From contig NZ_SLWA01000004.1 in assembly GCF_004345565.1 (NCBI RefSeq), positions 1 through 64,000 on the forward strand: a DNA stretch of 64,000 nucleotides. Direction: 5' to 3'. This stretch comes from Flavobacterium circumlabens. GTDB taxonomy: Bacteria > Bacteroidota > Bacteroidia > Flavobacteriales > Flavobacteriaceae. Within the stretch, counting starts at the first letter, position 1; every line of letters starts with the position of its first letter. Shown here one piece after another: positions 27,707 to 36,434 of this stretch. The position numbers and the translations under genes are program-made. The notes below the pieces were generated by a model that was not told the origin of the DNA, did no database searches, and worked only from the letters and a program-made list of their open reading frames with translations.

Positions 27707-27785
27707 GCGCTATGATATCTTTGTGTGACTTTGTTTTATAGCTATTTCGCAGAGACTAAAGAATATCACGAAGTTTCGCAAAGTT
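27707..27785. repeat. Degenerate dispersed repeat
   Basis: Words such as TATTTCGCAGAGACTAAAG and ACGAAGTTTCGCAAAGTTT resemble the TTCGCAAAG family. It fills the gap between two co-oriented genes. Confidence 0.45.
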
Positions 27786-27788
27786 TAA

Positions 27789-28145
27789 TTATTCACTCAT
27801 TTCATCATAGCGCTCCGGTACCTGCGGATCGTACAACGGACATTTGAATTCTTCCATCAGACTTACGAGCTGATTCATCGTTTTGCCTTCGGTTCCGTAG
27901 CAGTCGATTCTAACACTTTGTGGTGTAGTTATAACCTGAAAAGCGCCTTTCCCTGCGGTATTTTTCCAGCTGTTGTCATCTACTTTTTCCCATTGCGAAA
28001 ATACCGATCTGATTCGGTTCATGATCACATCAACCGGAAGTTTCTCCAGGCCTTCTACCTCCTGTTCTTCTACAAGGGCTTCGTAAACTTCGTGATGGTT
28101 TAGGTAAATTTCGTCTAAATATCTCCAAAAAAGTAATTCGTACAT
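27789..28145 (-). CDS. Small acidic protein of unknown function
   Basis: 118 aa, cytoplasmic by absence of a signal, with an acidic/hydrophobic start (MYELLFWRYLDEIYLNHHEV), a TTPQSVRIDCYG core and an acidic end. The arrangement, a small alpha/beta protein with a NSWKNTAGKGAFQVI strand, does not match a family I know. It is co-oriented with the acetyltransferase gene 103 bp away. Confidence 0.68.
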   Translation of the reverse strand: MYELLFWRYLDEIYLNHHEVYEALVEEQEVEGLEKLPVDVIMNRIRSVFSQWEKVDDNSWKNTAGKGAFQVITTPQSVRIDCYGTEGKTMNQLVSLMEEFKCPLYDPQVPERYDEMSE

Positions 28146-28458
28146 ATGTTTGTTTTTTTTACCATATTAGTGATTATAAGATAATATAAAGCCATTGGCA
28201 TTCTAAACGAAGCTTACGTTCTTGTAAATTAAGAATGGGCTTCGACTTCTCTCAGTCTGACAATTGAATTCATTTAGTCTGACTTGCTCAATCCAAATTA
28301 AACTTCCATCACTCCTACATTTACCACTGAGCCTAATTCTTAAATGAACTTATAGTCTTATATGTTGAAATAAATTAATATTTAGAGCACTGCTGTGCGC
28401 CTCTACAGCGATTAACCTTAGAACCTTTGTGCCTTTGAACCTTTGCCCCTCAAAAAAA
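28146..28458. other. Intergenic region with repeat remnants
   Basis: No gene is seen. It contains GGCTTCGACTTCTCTCAGTC and TTTAGTCTGACTTGC, remnants of a CTTCGACTxCGCTCAGxCTGAC-type repeat (28228-28290). A string of ACCTTTGTGCCTTTGAACC-type words (28403-28445) lies immediately after the purM stop. Confidence 0.55.
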
Positions 28459-29637
28459 CTAATATTCAAAAGTACCGTATTCGCTGGTAATGGTCAGCTT
28501 TTTAGCATCAGCGGCTTCTACTCTGCCTACGATTTGCGCCTCCACATTGAATGATTTTGAAATCGCAATGATATCCTGAGCAATGTTTTCGGGTACATAA
28601 ATTTCCATACGGTGTCCACAGTTGAAAACCTGATACATTTCTTTCCAGTCTGTTTTGGACTGCTCCTGAATCAATTTGAACAAGGGTGGAACCGGAAATA
28701 AATTGTCTTTTATAATGTGTAAGTTCTGAACGAAATGCAGAATTTTAGTCTGTGCCCCGCCACTGCAGTGCACCATTCCGTGAATTTCGTTTGGAGTATA
28801 CGTATCTAAAATTTTCTTGATAATCGGTGCGTAAGTTCTCGTTGGTGACAATACCAGCTGACCTGCGTTTATAGGGCTGTTTTCAACTTCATCCGTTAAA
28901 TTTACCTGACCTGAATAAATTAATTCTTCGGGTACAAGCGCATCGTAACTTTCCGGGTATTTTGTAGCCAGGTATTTTCCGAAAACATCGTGACGTGCAG
29001 AAGTAAGTCCGTTGCTTCCCATTCCGCCATTATAGCTTTTTTCGTAAGTTGCCTGACCAAAAGAAGCCAGACCAACGATTACATCACCGGCTTTGATATT
29101 GGCATTATCTACTACATCGCTGCGTTTCATGCGGGCGGTTACGGTAGAATCTACAATTATGGTACGAACAACATCACCAACGTCTGCAGTTTCCCCGCCT
29201 GTTGAATGAATCGTTACGCCAAAAGATTTTAACTCGTTGATTAATTCCTCGGTTCCGTTAATGATGGCCGAAATCACCTCAGCAGGAATCAGGTTTTTAT
29301 TTCTTCCGATGGTAGAGGAAAGCAAAATATTATCGGTTGCCCCAACACATAATAAATCATCGATATTCATGATTAAAGCATCCTGAGCGATTCCTTTCCA
29401 AACTGAAATATCACCGGTTTCTTTCCAATACATATAGGCCAGAGATGATTTTGTTCCCGCTCCGTCTGCGTGCATAATCAGGCAGTATTCTGAATCCTGA
29501 GTTAAATAATCCGGGACAATTTTGCAGAATGCCTGAGGAAATAAACCTTTATCGATATTTTTTATGGCGTTGTGTACGTCTTCTTTTGATGCCGAAACAC
29601 CTCTTTGTGCGTACCTTTTGCTAGAATCTGAACTCAT
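28459..29637 (-). CDS. purM: Phosphoribosylformylglycinamidine cyclo-ligase (AIR synthase)
   Basis: 392 aa from the ATG at 29637 (MSSDSSKRYAQRGVSASKED); a longer in-frame reading to 29730 crosses the promoter and is rejected. The PurM pattern YAQRGVSASKEDV, the ATP-binding segment MHADGAGTKSSLAY, the acidic block ALIMNIDDLLCVGAT and STGGETADVGDVVRT are visible. It catalyses step 5 of purine synthesis (FGAM to AIR). A -7 box TATCTTTG lies at 29664-29671 on the minus strand. It is the Bacteroidota form, longer than E. coli PurM. Confidence 0.93.
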   Translation of the reverse strand: MSSDSSKRYAQRGVSASKEDVHNAIKNIDKGLFPQAFCKIVPDYLTQDSEYCLIMHADGAGTKSSLAYMYWKETGDISVWKGIAQDALIMNIDDLLCVGATDNILLSSTIGRNKNLIPAEVISAIINGTEELINELKSFGVTIHSTGGETADVGDVVRTIIVDSTVTARMKRSDVVDNANIKAGDVIVGLASFGQATYEKSYNGGMGSNGLTSARHDVFGKYLATKYPESYDALVPEELIYSGQVNLTDEVENSPINAGQLVLSPTRTYAPIIKKILDTYTPNEIHGMVHCSGGAQTKILHFVQNLHIIKDNLFPVPPLFKLIQEQSKTDWKEMYQVFNCGHRMEIYVPENIAQDIIAISKSFNVEAQIVGRVEAADAKKLTITSEYGTFEY

Positions 29638-29720
29638 GAAAATTAGTTTGTGTTGATGTGGTGCAAAGATAATCCCTTTTTTTAATTCTTTGAATGATTC
29701 GCAGGTTTGATTAAAAAAAA

Positions 29721-29849
29721 GTTTTGCCACAAATTACACGAATTTTCACTAATTTTTTTCTTTTCAAAAACAAAAATCATCCTAGGCGGATGATTTTTGA
29801 GTATTTAGGATTTCCTTAGAGAATAAAAATAAAATTCGTGGCTTAAAAA
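29721..29849. repeat. GCCAC-AATT inverted repeat enclosing a strong hairpin
   Basis: The outer arms (TTTTGCCACAAATTACACGA at 29722, and AAAATTCGTGGCTTAAAA at 29830) match the element at 10554. Inside them lies a perfect 12-bp stem CAAAAATCATCC (29771-29782) / GGATGATTTTTG (29788-29799), a good bidirectional terminator for the GSIII gene. Confidence 0.78.
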
Positions 29850-29851
29850 AA

Positions 29852-32041
29852 CTATTTCGTAAACAACAATTCCCTGTATTTGGTTAAAGTCCAGCTTTCA
29901 TCATCGACCAATAATTCTAATTTGTCACAGTGATTGCGGATATCTTCAAAATACGGTTTTACTTTATTGCAATAGGCCTCTGCCATTTTTTGCGCATCCG
30001 TGAGCTGATTGGCTGTTCTTCTTTCATCTGTCATGGCCAATACTTTAGAATTGATTCCTTCAATATGACCTGAGATTTCTTTTATTAAAACAATTTGTTC
30101 TTTAGCAATCGTTTCAAACTCTTTTCCGAAGATTTCTTTTAATCCTTTTACGTTTTCGATTAGAGTATTCTGGTACCGAATGGCAGTCGGAATGACATGA
30201 TTTCTGGCAATGTCTCCCAAAACTCGTCCTTCAATCTGGATTTTCTTAGTGTATTCTTCCAGTTCAATTTCATAACGGGCTTCGGCTTCAATATGGTTTA
30301 AAATCCCTAACTCTTCAAATAAATCCAAAGCTTGTTTCGAAACTTTAGCTTTAATGGCTTCCGGTGTGGTTTTAAAATTACTTAAGCCTCTTTTTGCCGC
30401 TTCTTTTTCCCAGGCATCGCTGTAACCGTCACCTTCAAAAAGTATTTTTTTAGACTGTTTAATGTATTCTCTTAAAACATTAAAGATGGCATCATCTTTT
30501 TTCATGTCTTTCGAATCAATCAAATGGTCAACTTCTGTTTTGAAATCTTTCAATTGTTTGGCTACGATGGCATTCAGCGTCGTCATGGCATTCGAACAGT
30601 TAGCATTGGAACCCACAGCCCTGAACTCAAATTTATTTCCTGTAAAGGCAAAAGGCGATGTTCTGTTTCTATCGGTATTATCCAGAAGAACGTCCGGAAT
30701 TTTACCCACTACATTCAGTTTCAAATCTGTTTTTTCTTCAGGAGATAATTTTCCGGTAGTCACGCTTTCCAGCTCTGACAATACTTTTGTCAATTGTGCC
30801 CCGATAAAAACCGAAATAATGGCCGGCGGTGCTTCATTAGCCCCTAGCCTGTGATCGTTACTCGCCGTTGCGATCGAAGCTCTTAACAATGTTTCGTAAT
30901 CATTAACTGCTTTAATAGTATTAATAAAGAACGTTAAAAACTGCAAATTACTCATTGGTGTCTTACTCGGACTTAATAAGTTGACTCCTGTATCGGTTGC
31001 CAGCGACCAGTTGTTGTGTTTTCCGGAACCGTTTACGCCTTTAAAAGGTTTTTCGTGAAACAGTACTTTAAAATCATGACGCTCTGCCACTCTTTGCATA
31101 ACATCCATCAGTAAAGAGTTATGATCTACGGCAAGATTGGTTTCTTCAAAAATCGGAGCCAGCTCAAACTGATTGGGTGCTACTTCGTTATGGCGTGTTT
31201 TTACCGGAATTCCCAACAGCATACATTCCTGCTCTAAGTCTCTCATATACGTTAAGGCACGAGTTGGAATAGATCCAAAATAGTGATCGTCTAATTGTTG
31301 CCCTTTTGCCGAAGTATGTCCCAATAAGGTTCTTCCGGTCATCATTAGATCGGGACGGGAATTGGCTAATGCTTTATCAATCAAAAAGTATTCTTGTTCC
31401 CAGCCTAACGTTGCGGTTACTTTTTTGACATTTTTATCAAAATATTTACACACTTCTGTTGCCGCCTCATCCATAGCCGATAAAGCTCGTAATAACGGAA
31501 TTTTATTGTCTAATGCTTCTCCTGTGTAAGCAATAAATACGGTTGGTATACATAAAGTTGTTCCGTAGATAAATGCCGGAGAAGTCGGATCCCAGGCGGT
31601 ATAACCCCTGGCTTCAAATGTATTTCTGATTCCCCCGTTCGGAAAACTGGACGCATCGGGTTCCTGTTGTACCAGTTGTGCTCCGCCGAATTTCTCTACA
31701 GGATCACTTCCGTCGTAAGAGGTCTCAAAAAAAGCATCATGTTTTTCTGCCGTTGTTCCTGTAAGTGGCTGAAACCAGTGGGTATAATGAGTAACACCTT
31801 TTGCAAGAGCCCACTCTTTCATTCCCATGGCAATGTAATCGGCCAGTTTTCTGTCTATTTTAGTTCCGTGCTGAATAGCATCCCGTACTCCTTTTAAGGC
31901 ATCTGAAGTTAAATATTGCTTCATTGCTTTTTCATTAAACACATTTGAACCAAAAATGTTAGACTTTCTGTCTATTTCTTCAAAATGTACCGGCTTTCTG
32001 GTAGAAGCTTCTTTTAAAGCTTGGAAACGTAATGTTGACAT
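29852..32041 (-). CDS. glnN: Glutamine synthetase type III
   Basis: 729 aa, the length of GSIII. It makes glutamine from glutamate, ammonia and ATP. Family landmarks: LGWEQEYFLID, SGKHNNWSLATD, and NRTSPFAFTGNKFEFRAVGS, with the long C-terminal helical region unique to GSIII. It is transcribed divergently from a GSII-type gene, with a 429-bp shared region. GSIII is common in Bacteroidota and cyanobacteria and is typically nitrogen-regulated. Confidence 0.95.
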   Translation of the reverse strand: MSTLRFQALKEASTRKPVHFEEIDRKSNIFGSNVFNEKAMKQYLTSDALKGVRDAIQHGTKIDRKLADYIAMGMKEWALAKGVTHYTHWFQPLTGTTAEKHDAFFETSYDGSDPVEKFGGAQLVQQEPDASSFPNGGIRNTFEARGYTAWDPTSPAFIYGTTLCIPTVFIAYTGEALDNKIPLLRALSAMDEAATEVCKYFDKNVKKVTATLGWEQEYFLIDKALANSRPDLMMTGRTLLGHTSAKGQQLDDHYFGSIPTRALTYMRDLEQECMLLGIPVKTRHNEVAPNQFELAPIFEETNLAVDHNSLLMDVMQRVAERHDFKVLFHEKPFKGVNGSGKHNNWSLATDTGVNLLSPSKTPMSNLQFLTFFINTIKAVNDYETLLRASIATASNDHRLGANEAPPAIISVFIGAQLTKVLSELESVTTGKLSPEEKTDLKLNVVGKIPDVLLDNTDRNRTSPFAFTGNKFEFRAVGSNANCSNAMTTLNAIVAKQLKDFKTEVDHLIDSKDMKKDDAIFNVLREYIKQSKKILFEGDGYSDAWEKEAAKRGLSNFKTTPEAIKAKVSKQALDLFEELGILNHIEAEARYEIELEEYTKKIQIEGRVLGDIARNHVIPTAIRYQNTLIENVKGLKEIFGKEFETIAKEQIVLIKEISGHIEGINSKVLAMTDERRTANQLTDAQKMAEAYCNKVKPYFEDIRNHCDKLELLVDDESWTLTKYRELLFTK

Positions 32042-32470
32042 GTATATAATTTTAAAATATTCGTACTGATTTTAACTAAAAAAAGAGGAACAAATATAAG
32101 CAATTAAACCCCCTGTTTTAAACATAAATAATAGAATTTTATGCGAAGATTTTTCAACAGAAGAAGCTTTTTACCAAGAATAATGAATTTGAATTGAAGA
32201 AATATAACAAATTATGATAGTATTCCTGATTAAATAAACAATTTTTCGCAATTGACGGAGCACTAAATTCAAAAAACACGCTTAATTATTACGAATTTAT
32301 TTTTAATAGCTATTAAAAATTGCTTTTTTAAAAATATACCCCTCTGAAAATTGCGCTTATCCAAAAAATTATAGTCAGCTAAACAAAATAGCCCCCTAAT
32401 TTTTAGGACTAAAAAAATAAATCTATATTTGACCCAGCGAAAAAACAAAAAAAAATAAATTTATATTATT
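32042..32470. other. Shared regulatory region of two glutamine synthetase genes
   Basis: Very AT-rich. A -7 box TATATTTG at 32424-32431 serves the GSII gene with a leader of about 35 bases. A small dyad CCCCTAATTTTTAGG (32393-32407) lies just upstream of that box, and AATAGCTATTAAAAATTGC (near 32310) also looks dyad-like. No small reading frame is convincing. Confidence 0.55.
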
Positions 32471-33484
32471 ATGGCTAAAATTAAGTTAGAGTACATTTGG
32501 TTAGATGGATATGAACCAACTCAAAATCTTAGAAGTAAAACTAAAGTTGAAGAACACGAAAATTTCAAAGGAACATTAGAAGAACTTGGAAACTGGTCAT
32601 TTGATGGTTCATCAACAAAACAAGCTGAAGGAGGATCTTCTGACTGTTTATTAGTGCCTGTTGCAATTTACCCGGATCCAACCCGTATTAATGGTTGGTT
32701 GGTAATGACAGAAGTTATGTATGCTGATGGTACTCCACACGCTTCTAACGGTAGAGCTACTATTGATGACGATGGTGATTTCTGGTTCGGTTTTGAACAG
32801 GAATATTTCATTATGGACACTAAAACTTTATTGCCATTAGGTTTCCCTGTTGGAGGATATCCTGCTCCACAAGGTATGTACTACTGTTCTGTAGGTGGAA
32901 AAAACACACACGGAAGAAAATTAGTAGAAGAGCATGCTGATTTATGTATTGCTGCAGGAATCAACTTTGAAGGAATCAACCAGGAGGTTGCTTGCGGACA
33001 ATGGGAATTCCAATTATTTGCTAAAGGCGCTAAAAAAGCCGGAGATGAGATCTGGGTTGCCAGATACTTATTAGATCGTTTGACTGAAAAATATGGTTAC
33101 TATATAGAATATCACCCAAAACCACTTGGAGATACAGACTGGAATGGTTCAGGTATGCATGCTAACTTCTCTAACGAGGTGTTAAGAACATGTGGAGACC
33201 AGGCTACTTACGAAAGAATTTGTGAGGCTTTCAGACCTGTTACTGCTGAGCATATCGCAGTTTACGGAGCTTACAACGACCAACGTTTAACGGGTAAACA
33301 CGAAACTGCTTCTATTCACGATTTCTCTTATGGAGTATCTGACAGAGGTTGTTCAATCAGAATTCCTTTAATGACAGTTCAAAAAGGATGGAAAGGCTGG
33401 TTAGAAGACAGAAGACCGGCTTCAAACGGTGATCCATACAAAATTGCTGCAAGAATTATCAAAACTGTAAAATCAGCGCTATAA
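32471..33484 (+). CDS. Glutamine synthetase, type II (eukaryote-like)
   Basis: 337 aa, much shorter than GSI (about 470) and GSIII. The start LEYIWLDGYEPTQNLRSKTK, NWSFDGSSTKQAEG, WFGFEQEYFIMD, GPQG-like APQGMYYCSVGG, EVACGQWEFQ, LTGKHETASIHDFSYG and the final SIRIP are the GSII landmarks, otherwise known from eukaryotes, rhizobia (GlnII) and actinomycetes. It is divergent from GSIII and ends at a strong terminator. Activity is expected because the metal-ligand glutamates (EQEY) and the Arg in SIRIP are kept. Confidence 0.93.
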   Translation: MAKIKLEYIWLDGYEPTQNLRSKTKVEEHENFKGTLEELGNWSFDGSSTKQAEGGSSDCLLVPVAIYPDPTRINGWLVMTEVMYADGTPHASNGRATIDDDGDFWFGFEQEYFIMDTKTLLPLGFPVGGYPAPQGMYYCSVGGKNTHGRKLVEEHADLCIAAGINFEGINQEVACGQWEFQLFAKGAKKAGDEIWVARYLLDRLTEKYGYYIEYHPKPLGDTDWNGSGMHANFSNEVLRTCGDQATYERICEAFRPVTAEHIAVYGAYNDQRLTGKHETASIHDFSYGVSDRGCSIRIPLMTVQKGWKGWLEDRRPASNGDPYKIAARIIKTVKSAL

Positions 33485-33506
33485 TTCATCGCTCAAATAA
33501 TATCCG

Positions 33507-33540
33507 AAAGTGCCATCATTAATTGATGGCACTTTTTTTA
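33507..33540 (+). terminator. Terminator of the GSII gene
   Basis: A 12-bp stem AAAGTGCCATCA / TGATGGCACTTT with a short loop and a T-run. Confidence 0.92.
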
Positions 33541-33663
33541 TAAATAAATCCGACATGTTTTTAAAACCTCCCCTATTTATAAAATTTCGAAGTAAGTTTC
33601 TTATATTTAATTTTTAAGTTTAGTTTCAAAAACTATCTTTGTAAATCATTAAAAAAAAATACC

Positions 33664-34632
33664 ATGATAGTCTGGATTCTGTTTTTGTTAGCCGTTGTTT
33701 TTATTCTTGCTTTAGACTTGGGAGTCTTCAATAAAACACCCCATATTATCAGCACTAAAGAAGCCAGCAAATGGACGCTGATCTGGGTAACGCTTTCTTT
33801 TCTGTTCTCCGGTGTAATTTACTGGCTGTACACAACCGATTATATTGCAAATCCGGATCATCTCAAACCTGCAGTCGCTTCCATGAAGTTTATCACAGGT
33901 TATCTGATCGAATTGTCGTTGAGCGTTGATAATATTTTTGTAATCGCTATTATTTTTGCCTCATTCAAAATACCTCAGAAATACCAGCACCGTGTTTTGT
34001 TCTGGGGAATTTTAGGCGCTGTGATTTTCCGTGGATTGATGATTTTCTTTGGTGTAATGCTAATTAATAAATTTGCATGGACTACCTATATTTTTGGTAT
34101 TTTCCTGGTTTTTACCGCTGTAAAAATGTTATTCTCGGGAGAAGAAGAGGATTTCCACCCCAAAGATTCTTTTATATACAAAGCACTTGGGAAAATTATT
34201 CCGATCACCTCAGAAATGGATCATCAGAAATTTTTCATTTTAACCGAAAAAGGGAAAAAAGCAGCCACTCCGCTATTTGTAGCTTTGATTGTTATTGAAG
34301 TTATGGATGTACTTTTTGCTGTAGACAGCGTTCCGGCCATTCTTGCCATTACGTCTGATCCGTTTTTAGTATTCAGTTCTAATATTTTTGCGATTCTTGG
34401 ATTGCGTTCTATGTATTTCTTCCTGGCCAATATGCTGGCAAAATTCAGTTATTTAGAATACAGTCTGGTAGCTATTTTAGCCTTTGTGGGTCTAAAAATG
34501 CTATTGCATGATTTTATTCAGGTTCCGGAATGGGCTTCTTTGGCGTTTATTGCCTTGTCACTTTTGGTAGGGATTTTGGTTTCTTTAAAATTTGGAAAAG
34601 AAAAAGAACTTACAGATTCAGATATGGAATAG
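33664..34632 (+). CDS. TerC/Alx-family membrane protein
   Basis: 322 aa, about nine helices. The TerC landmarks are LALDLGVFN in helix 1, YLIELSLSVDNIFVIAIIF, ALIVIEVMDVLFAVDSVPA and GLRSMYFFLA. Acidic residues in the helices probably bind metal; the family includes Alx/MeeF-type manganese exporters and tellurite-resistance TerC. Here manganese export is the more likely role, as no other Ter genes are near (inference). A -7 box TATCTTTG lies at 33634-33641. Confidence 0.93.
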   Translation: MIVWILFLLAVVFILALDLGVFNKTPHIISTKEASKWTLIWVTLSFLFSGVIYWLYTTDYIANPDHLKPAVASMKFITGYLIELSLSVDNIFVIAIIFASFKIPQKYQHRVLFWGILGAVIFRGLMIFFGVMLINKFAWTTYIFGIFLVFTAVKMLFSGEEEDFHPKDSFIYKALGKIIPITSEMDHQKFFILTEKGKKAATPLFVALIVIEVMDVLFAVDSVPAILAITSDPFLVFSSNIFAILGLRSMYFFLANMLAKFSYLEYSLVAILAFVGLKMLLHDFIQVPEWASLAFIALSLLVGILVSLKFGKEKELTDSDME

Positions 34633-34652
34633 TTTCTTGAAAAATATAGATA

Positions 34653-34690
34653 TAAAAAAAAGGAAATCGTAATGATTTCCTTTTTTTATT
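34653..34690. terminator. Bidirectional terminator between convergent genes
   Basis: Stem AAAAAGGAAATC / GATTTCCTTTTT with a 5-nt loop, between terC and the convergent lipoprotein gene. Confidence 0.88.
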
Positions 34691-34700
34691 AAATTAATTT

Positions 34701-35216
34701 TTAATTTAGTTTTTTAACATTACTATCATCAATATTATATTTTGCAATAACCGCATTATAATCTGAATAATCTGCTTTTACTTTTTTTGCATTTACTCCA
34801 TCATCTCCTGGAATAATAACAACCCTGAATGTTTTTCCTAACCTAAAACTAGCTGGCAACTGAGATAGATCACTTAAACTTCCATCAATAAAAACCGTAA
34901 CTCTGTTTTTAGAAAAGTTAAAGTTATATTGAGCAGTTTCTAAACCATCATTAAAGTAATATATCTGAGGCAACAATGCCCAGCTGTCTACTCCCGTTTT
35001 GCTAACTAGCTCATATACCAAAACATTATCTCCCGACAACATTCCTGTCGGTGTGCTAGTCACAGCAAAATCTGGCCCAGCAAAGTTAACATTATTCATT
35101 TCATAAACATAAGGGAGTAAAATTCCGCCATCTTGTCCCGGAGGCCCTTCTGGTCCTTCACAGCTTGAAAACGCTATTAATCCAACAACTGCGAAAAGGG
35201 TAAGTATCTTTTTCAT
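34701..35216 (-). CDS. Lipoprotein with collagen-like tripeptides at the lipidated end
   Basis: 171 aa. The lipobox is FSSC at residues 16-19. The lipid-bearing Cys is followed directly by EGPEGPPGQDGG, four Gly-X-Y triplets, then a beta-rich domain (LLPQIYYFNDGLETAQYNF) that includes a Pro-poor, aromatic core. Proteins with this short collagen-like collar are frequent in Bacteroidota and of unknown role; the triplets are too few to form a stable triple helix alone. It is a single gene with a short upstream gap. Confidence 0.75.
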   Translation of the reverse strand: MKKILTLFAVVGLIAFSSCEGPEGPPGQDGGILLPYVYEMNNVNFAGPDFAVTSTPTGMLSGDNVLVYELVSKTGVDSWALLPQIYYFNDGLETAQYNFNFSKNRVTVFIDGSLSDLSQLPASFRLGKTFRVVIIPGDDGVNAKKVKADYSDYNAVIAKYNIDDSNVKKLN

Positions 35217-35340
35217 AATTTATATATATTTTAAGGTTTATATATAAAGGTATTCCAAAAATCAAACCAAAAAAAGCAAATGCAGTTAATTTGTTATAAA
35301 TTTTATTACTTTTTACTATTTCTTATTATATCCTTTAGTA

Positions 35341-36210
35341 TTATTTTTTGACAACTACCTGATTTTTAAGCAATATTTTATTAAAAAATAACACATGATA
35401 CGGCAATGAATTTTCCCAATACTCCCAGGTATGCGCTCCCGGACGTTCGGTATAATCATGGTCTACCTTATTATAAACCAATCTTCGGTGTAGTTCTCTG
35501 TTGGGTTCTATTAAAAAATCATCAACACCGCAATCTATAATTAAAGATAATTTGTTGGCTTTTATTTTGTCCAGCATTCCTAATACGGAATTCTGCTCGT
35601 ACAATTCAGAATTACTGCTTTTATCACCAAAAACAGGCTGCATTAATTTTATCACCTGAGCCGAGGAGTCCCTGTTGAGCATCGCGCCCATGTCTACCGC
35701 TCCGCTCATGCTTCCGGCAGCACAAAACAAATCAGGATGCCTGGCCGACAAATACAACGCGCCATGACCTCCCATAGAAAGTCCTGTAATCACACGACCG
35801 CTTCGGTTACTTATAGTTCTGTATGTTTTATCTACTTTCTGAATGACTTCCTGCGTAATAAATGTCTCAAACTGACTTTCTTTATTTACCGGACTGTCCA
35901 GATAAAAACTAAAATTCTCTCCCTCCGGCATCACAATAATAATATTGTATTGGTCGGATAAGCCCTGTACTAATTTTTTGTTTGGCGTGCTTTTTAACCA
36001 ATCGCTAAAATGCCCGTAAGCACCGTGTAATAAATACAGCACCGGAAAGGTCGATTTGCTTTTCGTATAAGAACCCGGAAGTACAACTGCGGCTTTGTAG
36101 GTTTTGCCCATAGCTGTACTTGCAATTTGTAAAGTATCTACTTTTGCAGCATAACTCATTGAGGAAATGCACAATAAAAATGTAAACACTAAAAATTTAA
36201 AGTTTTTCAT
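35341..36210 (-). CDS. Exported alpha/beta-hydrolase esterase, esterase D type
   Basis: 289 aa with a type I signal peptide ending SYAA. The nucleophile elbow is GLSMGGHG near residue 144, preceded by an oxyanion-type LLHGAYGHFSDW. The catalytic Asp (DCGVDDFL) and His (GAHTWEYW near 261) are in place. Such enzymes act as feruloyl/acetyl esterases or on other carbohydrate esters. It lies next to an inactivated AraC regulator on the same strand, which may once have controlled it. Confidence 0.85.
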   Translation of the reverse strand: MKNFKFLVFTFLLCISSMSYAAKVDTLQIASTAMGKTYKAAVVLPGSYTKSKSTFPVLYLLHGAYGHFSDWLKSTPNKKLVQGLSDQYNIIIVMPEGENFSFYLDSPVNKESQFETFITQEVIQKVDKTYRTISNRSGRVITGLSMGGHGALYLSARHPDLFCAAGSMSGAVDMGAMLNRDSSAQVIKLMQPVFGDKSSNSELYEQNSVLGMLDKIKANKLSLIIDCGVDDFLIEPNRELHRRLVYNKVDHDYTERPGAHTWEYWENSLPYHVLFFNKILLKNQVVVKK

Positions 36211-36307
36211 ATTGATATTTTTTCTGATTAGGGATTGTAAATATAACTTTTTCAGAATATAGTATATGAAAAATCTGATTCCTTTTTTTGATAAAGAATG
36301 AGTAGGT

Positions 36308-36402
36308 TTGACAGCAAAGGTCGCAAAGATGTTTAATTACGTTGTGAGTTTAACCGTAAGGTACGCAAGGCTGGATTTTAAAAAACTTTGCGAACCTTGC
36401 AG
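36308..36402. repeat. TTAACCGTAAGG / CTTTGCGAACCTTGC repeat
   Basis: ACAGCAAAGGTCGCAAAG, then TTTAACCGTAAGGTACGCAA, then AAAACTTTGCGAACCTTGCA: the inner arms pair as an imperfect hairpin. It shows the uninterrupted form of the segment into which a palindrome has been inserted at 57489. Confidence 0.7.
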
Positions 36403-36434
36403 TTAAAAAAAAGCCTTGTAGTTAACCAAGGCTT
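36403..36434 (-). terminator. Terminator overlapping the end of the AraC pseudogene
   Basis: Stem AAGCCTTG / CAAGGCTT (36411-36418 / 36427-36434), with a run of T on the minus strand. It abuts the end of the former coding region. Confidence 0.75.

Noticed and set aside
28459..29730. Longer purM start at 29730
   Set aside because: It would add 31 residues (MAKLFFNQTCESF...) reading through the TATCTTTG promoter box and an AT-rich leader. PurM homologues start at MSSDSSKRYAQRG.
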